Below, piece after piece: positions 16,105 to 22,101 of a DNA stretch of 44,636 nt; the first letter of the stretch is position 1, and every line of letters starts with the position of its first letter. The translations under genes were made by a program, and so were the position numbers. The DNA is from a virus: the IMG/VR virus record IMGVR_UViG_3300006305_000003, positions 1 to 44,636 of that record. The stretch is one strand, 5' to 3'. The notes beneath the pieces are model-generated. The model made no database searches. It saw nothing but the letters and a program-made list of their open reading frames with translations, and had not been told where the DNA came from.

Positions 16105-16877
16105 TGGCAGAAACATTAACGATGGAGCCTAATGTAGAGAAGACAAGTATTGACAATCTCTCTGCTGAAGAACAGGACTCCTTACAAGTTGGTGAGCAGA
16201 TGCAAGAAGCTCAGGACAACCTACTAGCTGGTAAGTATAAAAATGCTCAAGAGCTAGAGAAAGGTTATCTTGAGTTACAACAAAAGCTTAACACAAAAAA
16301 TGAAGCACCACAAGAAGAAGCACAAGAGGAGAAGTCAGAAGCTCCAGCCGAAGTTAGTGTATTAGATAGAATGTGGGAAGAAGCTACATCAGGTAATGAG
16401 TTTAGTGAAGAGCTAACCAAGGAGATCAATGAAATGTCTCCTACTGATATAGCCAATGCTTACTTAGATTATAGACAAAAGCAAGAAGAGCAACAACCAG
16501 CTGCTCGTGACTTTTCTGAAGCAGACATAAAAGAACTGAAAGGTATAGTAGGTGGAGAACAGAACTACTCTAACATGATAGACTGGGCACAGAAATCTCT
16601 GAATGAACAAGAGGTTAAAATGTTTGATGCTGTCATGGAGCGTGGCGATCCACTTGCTGCGTTCTTTGCAGTCAGATCACTAGCCTATGCATACAATGAT
16701 GCAATAGGATACGACGGAAATATGGTACAAGGTAAAGCACCAAGACAAAGTAACGATCAGTTCCGTAGCCAACAGGAAGTTGTCAAAGCTATGGCTGACC
16801 CACGTTACGACGAAGATCCAGCATATCGTAGAGATATTATGGAGAAACTAGATAGATCACCAAACGTAAATTTTTAG
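16104..16877 (+). CDS. Capsid assembly (scaffolding) protein (gp9-like)
   Basis: This protein guides capsid shell assembly and is removed before packaging. The 257 aa product is acidic and helical (EEQDSLQVGEQMQEAQ, EAPQEEAQEEKSEAPAEV) with a conserved middle segment NYSNMIDWAQKSLNEQEVKMFDAVM and a KALAYAYND-like helix, typical for T7-type scaffolds (T7 307 aa). The C-terminal part is more basic and polar (DPRYDEDPAYRRDIMEKLD), the part that binds capsid protein in T7. Location after the portal supports the call. Four cyanophage-specific genes and the photosynthesis genes separate it from the capsid gene, unlike in T7. Confidence 0.92.
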   Translation: MAETLTMEPNVEKTSIDNLSAEEQDSLQVGEQMQEAQDNLLAGKYKNAQELEKGYLELQQKLNTKNEAPQEEAQEEKSEAPAEVSVLDRMWEEATSGNEFSEELTKEINEMSPTDIANAYLDYRQKQEEQQPAARDFSEADIKELKGIVGGEQNYSNMIDWAQKSLNEQEVKMFDAVMERGDPLAAFFAVRSLAYAYNDAIGYDGNMVQGKAPRQSNDQFRSQQEVVKAMADPRYDEDPAYRRDIMEKLDRSPNVNF

Positions 16878-16889
16878 GAGAAAAAAATT

Positions 16890-17018
16890 ATGCCAATGGG
16901 CAAAGGTACTTACGGCAGTAAGAAAGGTAGACCACCAAAGAAGGGTGGAAAGACGATGAACAAAGGCATGTCTAAATTACCACCAGCAGTACGTAAAAAA
17001 ATACTCAAGAAAAAATAA
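16890..17018 (+). CDS. Small Lys/Gly-rich basic protein (42 aa)
   Basis: The ATG at 16890 has AGGAG at 16876-16880, overlapping the scaffold stop, with good spacing. The product begins MPMGKGTYGSKKGRPPKKGG and ends PPAVRKKILKKK. The MGKGTYG..GRPPKK start matches a short protein family I know from marine phages, usually near structural genes. The GRPPKK element resembles an AT-hook, so DNA binding within the head is a reasonable inference. TAATG overlap with the next gene. Confidence 0.7.
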   Translation: MPMGKGTYGSKKGRPPKKGGKTMNKGMSKLPPAVRKKILKKK

Positions 17019-17548
17019 TGTCTTACCAAGAGGATCTAATATTATCTATCTATGGCAGAGGAGAGCCGGGGCTAGCTATGGCAGATCCTCTACCTAAAGA
17101 TGACCCTAACAAAAGGGTCCCTGCACCGGGTAAAGATGGAGTACCATCAAGCCCATATCTACCCGGTAAATCACCTATGCCTAGTAGACAAGATTTAGCT
17201 GGAGTTCCTAACTTTCCCGGAGGTGGATTTACTACTACAAGTGGAGCCTTCGTAGATTTAAGTGGAGAAGCTTACTATCTTGAGGATGGTGAGTTAATAC
17301 CAACAGGAGGATATGACCCTGCTATTCATGGTGATCTGATTCCAGAAGGAGGACCAGATCGAGTCATGATACCTAATGAAGGTATGATGATTGCTAAGAA
17401 AAAAAAGAAAAACAAAGAGTTAACTATTTATGATGAGGCAGCTCGAAGAGATGCTTTCAGAGATATGGCAGAAGAGCCTTATGATCCTGACACAGGTAGA
17501 CTCGGAGGAGGCTTTGACATCATGGATGATTTACTTGATGAAGTATAA
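17018..17548 (+). CDS. Pro/Gly-rich acidic protein near head genes (176 aa)
   Basis: The product is extended and Pro/Gly/Asp-rich (PKDDPNKRVPAPGKDGVPS, PMPSRQDLAGVPNFPGGGF), has a YYLEDGELIPTGG motif, then a Lys run (AKKKKKNKEL) and an acidic end (GGFDIMDDLLDEV). No fold is recognisable and disorder seems likely. Between scaffold and capsid genes, and coupled on both sides by TAATG overlaps, it is probably a minor virion or assembly protein, though this rests on position only. Confidence 0.65.
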   Translation: MSYQEDLILSIYGRGEPGLAMADPLPKDDPNKRVPAPGKDGVPSSPYLPGKSPMPSRQDLAGVPNFPGGGFTTTSGAFVDLSGEAYYLEDGELIPTGGYDPAIHGDLIPEGGPDRVMIPNEGMMIAKKKKKNKELTIYDEAARRDAFRDMAEEPYDPDTGRLGGGFDIMDDLLDEV

Positions 17549-17793
17549 TGGCAGTTAAAAAGAAAAACGTCTCCCTTAAGATTGGCGTACACAAGAGCCG
17601 CAAGGGAGGGCTCACCGCAGCCGGTAGAAAAAAATACAATAGGGCTACCGGCTCCAACCTCAAGGCTCCACAGCCCGGAGGTGGTCCACGCAAACGCTCG
17701 TTTTGTGCTCGCTTTAGAGGCATGAAGGGTCCTATGAGAAAGAACGGCAAGCCTACACGTAAGGCACTTGCTATGCGACGATGGAAATGCTAA
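17548..17793 (+). CDS. DUF6321-type basic protein (81 aa)
   Basis: The sequence begins VKKKNVSLKIGVHKSRKGGL and contains KYNRATGSNLKAPQPGGGPR, a C-terminal FCARFRGMKGPM and the end RKALAMRRWKC. I recognise this as the family labelled DUF6321 in phage genomes, normally encoded near head genes of marine phages. It has no established function. High Lys/Arg content and conserved Cys residues suggest a nucleic-acid-binding or small structural protein. TAATG overlaps on both sides. Confidence 0.8.
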   Translation: MAVKKKNVSLKIGVHKSRKGGLTAAGRKKYNRATGSNLKAPQPGGGPRKRSFCARFRGMKGPMRKNGKPTRKALAMRRWKC

Positions 17794-17861
17794 TGGCATA
17801 CAAAAAGAAAACCAAAAAGAGCAGCAAGTGTGGCTGCAAACACGGAGGCAAAAAACGCTAA
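17793..17861 (+). CDS. Tiny Lys/Cys-rich peptide (22 aa)
   Basis: A 22-codon frame starts in the TAATG overlap of the previous gene and ends in a TAATG overlap with the next. The product is YKKKTKKSSKCGCKHGGKKR after Met-Ala. A CGC.H arrangement could bind a metal ion. The precise coupling at both ends is the main reason to call it a gene, since length alone would not support it. Confidence 0.5.
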   Translation: MAYKKKTKKSSKCGCKHGGKKR

Positions 17862-18025
17862 TGGCTAAGAGAGGCTTGTACGCAAACATACACGCTAAGA
17901 GAAAGAGAATCGCTGCTGGCTCTGGCGAAAAGATGAGGAAACCCGGATCAAAGGGTGCTCCAACAGCAGCAAACTTTAGACGGGCTGCAAAGACCGCTAA
18001 ACCTTATAAGAGAAAGAAAAAATGA
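17861..18025 (+). CDS. Conserved basic phage protein (54 aa)
   Basis: The product begins MAKRGLYANIHAKRKRIAAG and continues SGEKMRKPGSKGAPTAANF, a small family I know from many marine phages, usually next to head genes. The ATG at 17861 is chosen from that match and the TAATG overlap. An open frame extends upstream but only shadows the preceding gene. It is strongly basic and probably binds DNA or another virion component. Function not established. Confidence 0.75.
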   Translation: MAKRGLYANIHAKRKRIAAGSGEKMRKPGSKGAPTAANFRRAAKTAKPYKRKKK

Positions 18026-18210
18026 TTACCACCGATACGGATGGTAGAGAAAACATCTACCCAAACGAACCACCCATACAACTATTACCACAACGAAAAC
18101 TAATGTCACCAGAAGCAGAAAGATTTAATGGCTGGGCAGCAATGCTCGGATTCGTAGCAGCTGTAGGAGCTTATGCTACAACAGGACAAATTATACCCGG
18201 TATATTCTAA
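18022..18210 (+). CDS. hli: High-light-inducible protein (Hli)
   Basis: Hli proteins bind chlorophyll and carotenoids in the host thylakoid and protect photosystem II, and phage copies are thought to keep the host alive during infection. The 62 aa product has a variable hydrophilic start and the family's helix [20 protein letters not shown], with the chlorophyll-binding pattern ExxNGxxAMxGF at Glu33 to Phe44 and the typical end TGQIIPGIF. It starts in an ATGA overlap and is coupled to psbA by TAATG. Confidence 0.95.
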   Translation: MITTDTDGRENIYPNEPPIQLLPQRKLMSPEAERFNGWAAMLGFVAAVGAYATTGQIIPGIF

Positions 18211-19292
18211 TGGCAGCTATCTCTGTAACAAGAGGTACTAGCACTAGCAACTGGGAAAGATTTTGCCAATGGGTTACAAGCACAGAGAACCGCCTATATG
18301 TAGGTTGGTTTGGTGTACTTATGATCCCTTGCTTATTAGCAGCAACAACTTGTTTTATACTCGCCTTCATCGCAGCACCGCCTGTAGACATAGACGGCAT
18401 ACGTGAGCCTGTTTCTGGCTCGTTAATATACGGAAACAATATTATATCAGGAGCAGTCGTCCCCTCCTCTAACGCAATCGGACTACATTTTTATCCAATT
18501 TGGGAAGCCGGAACCATGGACGAATGGTTATACAACGGCGGCCCATACCAACTCGTTGTCTTCCACTTCTTAATCGGAGTAGCAGCTTATGCTGGTAGAC
18601 AGTGGGAACTATCATACAGACTTGGCATGAGACCATGGATCTTTGTTGCATATACTGCACCACTATCCGCAGCTCTTGCAGTCTTTCTTGTCTACCCATT
18701 CGGTCAGGGTTCATTCTCTGACGGCATGCCCCTAGGTATCAGTGGAACATTCAACTTCATGTTTGTCTTCCAAGCGGAGCACAACATCCTTATGCACCCC
18801 TTTCATATGCTCGGAGTTGCGGGCGTGTTTGGTGGTTCTTTGTTTAGTGCTATGCACGGAAGCCTTGTTACTTCCTCAATCCTTCGGGAGACCACGGAAG
18901 AGGTTTCACAAAACTATGGTTACAAGTTTGGTCAAGACGAGGAAACATATAACATTGTAGCTGCACATGGCTACTTTGGTAGACTTATTTTCCAATATGC
19001 CTCTTTTAATAATTCTCGTAGCTTACATTTCTTTTTGGCTACTTGGCCCGTGGTTGGCATATGGCTCACCTCGATGGGCATCTGCACCATGGCTTTCAAC
19101 CTTAATGGTTTTAACTTTAACCAGTCCGTCGTTGACGCAAACGGCAAGATCGTTCCAACATGGGCTGATGTATTAAACAGAGCTAACCTTGGCTTTGAAG
19201 TAATGCACGAGCGTAATGCTCACAACTTCCCACTCGACTTAGCATCAGCTGAGTCTACAAACGTAGCATTAACTGCACCAGTGGTAGGTTAA
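18210..19292 (+). CDS. psbA: Photosystem II reaction-centre protein D1
   Basis: D1 is the rapidly damaged core subunit of photosystem II, and phage copies replenish it during infection. The 360 aa product is full length and follows cyanobacterial D1 throughout: [18 protein letters not shown], the quinone and chlorophyll ligand helices ([40 protein letters not shown]) and the C-terminal [13 protein letters not shown], where processing after the Ala frees the manganese ligand. Position 131 here (130 in standard numbering) is Gln, as in D1:1 forms. The gene sits between hli and a 2OG oxygenase inside the late block, so it is probably expressed with head genes. No intron is present. Confidence 0.99.
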   Translation: MAAISVTRGTSTSNWERFCQWVTSTENRLYVGWFGVLMIPCLLAATTCFILAFIAAPPVDIDGIREPVSGSLIYGNNIISGAVVPSSNAIGLHFYPIWEAGTMDEWLYNGGPYQLVVFHFLIGVAAYAGRQWELSYRLGMRPWIFVAYTAPLSAALAVFLVYPFGQGSFSDGMPLGISGTFNFMFVFQAEHNILMHPFHMLGVAGVFGGSLFSAMHGSLVTSSILRETTEEVSQNYGYKFGQDEETYNIVAAHGYFGRLIFQYASFNNSRSLHFFLATWPVVGIWLTSMGICTMAFNLNGFNFNQSVVDANGKIVPTWADVLNRANLGFEVMHERNAHNFPLDLASAESTNVALTAPVVG

Positions 19293-19855
19293 TGGTCGAA
19301 CTATCCACTCAAACACCAGCTAATTATACAGGGATCTTTGTTTATAAAGATTCAATAGAACCAGACTTTTGCAATCAACTTATTAAACTTTACAAAGATC
19401 ATAAAAATACACCTTTGTTACTTAAACAGGATTATGCTGTAGGTCGTAATGTAAAGTGTGATTATATTGAAACTAGGTTTTTTCCTGATATAGATAGTAA
19501 ATTGATAAAAGTTATTCATAAAATAGTAGTCAGAGCTATACAAGATAATCCTTATTTATATTGCACCTCAGATAGTGGTTATGACTTAAGAGAAATACAT
19601 GGAGCAACTAGACTTCATATTGATAGTATTATTGACCCAGATAAAGTTGGTAAAGCAAGAACAATAAGTATTATCATAGCTCTTAACAGTGATTACGAAG
19701 GTGGAGTGTTTAACTTTCCTCTTCAAAATTACAAAGTAAAGTTAAAGCAGGGTGATGCAATAATTTTCCCTGCTACTTATACACATCCGCATGAAGTATC
19801 TAGTCCACAGAATGGGACTTTAAGATATACTATTAACACGTGGATGTTTGGCTAA
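19292..19855 (+). CDS. 2-oxoglutarate/Fe(II)-dependent oxygenase superfamily protein
   Basis: The 187 aa product has the double-stranded beta-helix signature. Iron ligands are His109 and Asp111 in RLHIDS and His167 in HPHEV, and the 2-oxoglutarate-binding Arg is Arg178 in LRYTINTW. The pattern SIIIALNSDYEGGVFNF and LKQGDAIIFPA is typical of the prolyl-4-hydroxylase-like branch common in cyanophages. The substrate is unknown and could be protein, nucleic acid or a small molecule. It follows psbA with a TAATG overlap, although its base composition is visibly more AT-rich than psbA, which suggests a different origin. Confidence 0.88.
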   Translation: MVELSTQTPANYTGIFVYKDSIEPDFCNQLIKLYKDHKNTPLLLKQDYAVGRNVKCDYIETRFFPDIDSKLIKVIHKIVVRAIQDNPYLYCTSDSGYDLREIHGATRLHIDSIIDPDKVGKARTISIIIALNSDYEGGVFNFPLQNYKVKLKQGDAIIFPATYTHPHEVSSPQNGTLRYTINTWMFG

Positions 19856-19923
19856 CTCCGACGTCCGTTCATCGCTTTGCGACGCATGCAATCTAGTCAT
19901 GGAACGGGGGCTAGGTATCGGAG
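19856..19923 (+). ncRNA. Putative structured RNA element after the oxygenase gene
   Basis: Directly after the oxygenase stop, nested complementary arms can form one structure: CTCCGA (19856-19861) with TCGGAG (19918-19923), CCGTTC (19865-19870) with GAACGG (19902-19907), and an inner hairpin TCGC-TTT-GCGA. The last arm contains the Shine-Dalgarno of the tiny gene at 19930, so folding could control its translation. This is a prediction from pairing only. A 23-codon frame from the ATG at 19899 overlaps it. Confidence 0.4.
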
Positions 19924-19929
19924 GAGACT

Positions 19930-19983
19930 ATGACAGTAACTTACGTTTACCGTGGTGTTGTTTATACTAAAATTGTAAAGTAA
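19930..19983 (+). CDS. Tiny protein resembling DUF4278 (17 aa)
   Basis: An ATG at 19930 with GGAGGAG just upstream encodes TVTYVYRGVVYTKIVK after Met. The TYxYRGxxY pattern resembles the very short DUF4278 proteins of cyanobacteria, which begin with a KLTYRG-type strand. The stop overlaps the next ATG (TAATG). Short length keeps confidence moderate. Confidence 0.5.
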   Translation: MTVTYVYRGVVYTKIVK

Positions 19984-20114
19984 TGGCACATCAAAGCTCG
20001 GTTATGAGAGCAGCAGTCACAAGGTTAACACCTGAGACATACCCTGCTCCAGAACCAGAAAACAAAACTGAAGAAAAAAAAGAAGATGCTCAACTAGAGA
20101 TTCCTTCTTACTAA
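19983..20114 (+). CDS. Hypothetical protein upstream of the capsid gene (43 aa)
   Basis: The frame begins in the TAATG overlap and encodes MAHQSSVMRAAVTRLTPETY followed by a Pro/Glu/Lys-rich tail (PEPENKTEEKKEDAQ). I recognise no domain. The tail is likely disordered. Position just ahead of the capsid leader suggests a minor late protein. Confidence 0.55.
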   Translation: MAHQSSVMRAAVTRLTPETYPAPEPENKTEEKKEDAQLEIPSY

Positions 20115-20268
20115 ACAGCCGGGGAGCACCTCAGAGTCGGACTCCCCTGCCATTGGCATTTGCCCGGTACGCCGGATACCTCATGCCGTCTAGACGGTGG
20201 GATAGACCACAAAAAAATCTCGAGAAAAATTAGTACTAAGCAATATCAATCTTAACTAATCCATATCA
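20115..20268 (+). promoter_or_regulatory. Structured leader of the capsid gene
   Basis: This 154-nt gap, the longest in the structural block, holds several dyads: GGGGAG (20121-20126) with CTCCCC (20142-20147), GGTA (20166-20169) with TACC (20177-20180), and a perfect 12-nt palindrome CCGTCTAGACGG at 20186-20197. An A-rich and AT-rich stretch follows, up to the capsid ATG. The first hairpin lacks a U-tract, so it is not a standard terminator. A late promoter, RNA processing site or translation enhancer for the most highly made protein is likely, but I cannot identify a consensus. Confidence 0.5.
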
Positions 20269-21438
20269 ATGGCTCAACAGAATAGCACGTTGACCACGAG
20301 TTTAACTCGCCCGGGTCAACTGAATAGTGCAAACGACGCACGTGCACTATATTTAAAGTTGTTCAGTGGAGAGATGTTCAAAGGCTTCCAGCATAACGCA
20401 ATCGCTAGAGACCTTGTAATGAAGAGAACACTTACAAACGGTAAGTCACTTCAGTTCGTCTACACTGGACACACAAAAGCCGAGTACCATGTACCCGGAA
20501 ACAGCATCTTAGGTAACTCCGATGGAGCACCTCCAGTAGCTGAGAAGACCATCACTATTGATGACCTTCTAATCTCTAGTGCTTTCGTCTATGAACTTGA
20601 CGAGACACTTGCTCACTACGAATTACGTGGTGAAATTTCCAAGAAGATTGGATATGCTCTTGCACAGAAATATGATAGACTAATCTTTAGAGCTATCGCT
20701 AAAGGTGCTAGACAAGCTTCTCCAATTTCTAAAACAAACTTCGTCGAGCCCGGCGGAACACAAATCAGAGTTGGTACAAACAACCAAGCATCTGACGCAT
20801 ACGTTCCAGCTTCTCTAATCAACGCTTTCTATGATGCAGCTGCTGCACTAGACGAGAAAGGAGTAAGCTCTGAAGGACGTGTTGCTGTGTTGAACCCAAG
20901 ACAATATTACGAATTAATACAAGGTGTTGGTTCTAACGGTCTTATCAACAGAGATACACAAGGTACTGCACTACAGTCAGGACAAGGTATCATTGAAATT
21001 GCAGGCATCAAGATCTACAAGTCAATGAACATTCCATTCTTCGGCTCATACGGTACTAAGTACGGTTCTGCATCTGCAACAAACCCCGGTGTAACAAGCC
21101 CCGGAAACGTAGGATCATTCGTTGGTGAAACAGCTGAAGACGGTAGAGCTTCTGTAACTGGTATCAACAACAACTACGGTAATGCTACAGACTTCGCTAA
21201 CAGCTGCGGACTAATCTTCCAGAAGGAAGCCGCTGGTGTTGTAGAGTCAATCGGACCACAAGTTCAGATCACATCTGGAGATGTATCCGTAGTATACCAA
21301 GGTGATGTAATCCTAGGTAGACTCGCAATGGGAGCAGACTTCTTAAACCCTGCTGCTTGCGTTGAGTTAATCGCTGGTGCTGCTACTGGATCTACAGGTA
21401 ACGCTGCATTCGGTACATCATATCCAGCTAACGCTTAA
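20269..21438 (+). CDS. Major capsid protein (gp10-like)
   Basis: This protein forms the icosahedral shell. The 389 aa product (T7 gp10A 345 aa) shows the T7-type N-terminus (STLTTSLTRPGQLNSANDAR, ALYLKLFSGEMFKGF), the segment GKSLQFVYTGHTKAEYHVPG, IDDLLISSAFVYELDETLAHYE, and the C-terminal DVSVVYQGDVILGRLAMGADFLNPA. Codon use is biased to strong codons, in keeping with high expression. It has its own long structured leader and an intrinsic terminator 17 nt after the stop. There is no sign of a frameshift product like T7 gp10B. Confidence 0.97.
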   Translation: MAQQNSTLTTSLTRPGQLNSANDARALYLKLFSGEMFKGFQHNAIARDLVMKRTLTNGKSLQFVYTGHTKAEYHVPGNSILGNSDGAPPVAEKTITIDDLLISSAFVYELDETLAHYELRGEISKKIGYALAQKYDRLIFRAIAKGARQASPISKTNFVEPGGTQIRVGTNNQASDAYVPASLINAFYDAAAALDEKGVSSEGRVAVLNPRQYYELIQGVGSNGLINRDTQGTALQSGQGIIEIAGIKIYKSMNIPFFGSYGTKYGSASATNPGVTSPGNVGSFVGETAEDGRASVTGINNNYGNATDFANSCGLIFQKEAAGVVESIGPQVQITSGDVSVVYQGDVILGRLAMGADFLNPAACVELIAGAATGSTGNAAFGTSYPANA

Positions 21439-21454
21439 TTTTTATTTTTTATAC

Positions 21455-21477
21455 GGGAGCTTCGGCTCCCCTTTTTT
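21455..21477 (+). terminator. Rho-independent terminator after the capsid gene
   Basis: A 6-bp stem GGGAGC/GCTCCC with a stable TTCG tetraloop (21461-21464) is followed by CTTTTTT. This is a textbook intrinsic terminator, in the same position as T7 T-phi, where partial read-through sets the ratio of capsid to tail transcripts. Confidence 0.92.
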
Positions 21478-21480
21478 ATT

Positions 21481-22101
21481 ATGCCTTTTCCAACCACAAA
21501 CGCAGCCCAAGAGTTGCCAGCTATTAATCAAATACTTACATCCTGTGGTCAGGCTCCTGTAACTACACTAGACCAAACCAACCCGGAAGTTGCGATTGCC
21601 TATGCTACCCTGTTACAGGTGTCACGAGAGGTACAATCTGAAGGATGGACTTTCAACAAGGAGTACCACTACGAATTTAACAAAGATGTTAATAATGAAA
21701 TACTTATACCTAACAATGTAATACAAATTAAACTTACAGAAAACGCACAGAACTCACCCTACCATGCTGTACGTAGAAGTGGTAAATTATATGACAGACA
21801 GAACCACACATACAAATGGACATATAGTCCTATTGAATGTGACGTAATCTGGGAATTTGATTTTATAGATTTACCAGAACCAGTACAAAACTACATCAAA
21901 GCCAGAGCAGCTACTATTGTGTCTGGTAGAATTGTTGGTGACGACGATCAGTACACGCGTCTACAACAACAAGAAGTACAACAACGAGCTTTAGCTACGG
22001 AGTATGAAACTAGCCAAGGGCAGTTTACTATGTTTGGTCATCCGCAAGACTCCCAAAACTTCTACCAAAGCTATCAACCATTTCACGCTTTACAACGATA
22101 A
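21481..22101 (+). CDS. Tail tubular protein A / adaptor (gp11-like)
   Basis: This ring-forming protein joins portal and tail nozzle. The 206 aa length is close to T7 gp11 (196), and the sequence has family features: AAQELPAINQILTSCGQAPV, SREVQSEGWTFN, a WEFDFIDLPEPVQNYIKARA segment and the helix LQQQEVQQRALATEYE. It starts 4 nt after the capsid terminator U-tract with no evident Shine-Dalgarno, and is coupled to the next gene by TAATG. Confidence 0.93.
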   Translation: MPFPTTNAAQELPAINQILTSCGQAPVTTLDQTNPEVAIAYATLLQVSREVQSEGWTFNKEYHYEFNKDVNNEILIPNNVIQIKLTENAQNSPYHAVRRSGKLYDRQNHTYKWTYSPIECDVIWEFDFIDLPEPVQNYIKARAATIVSGRIVGDDDQYTRLQQQEVQQRALATEYETSQGQFTMFGHPQDSQNFYQSYQPFHALQR

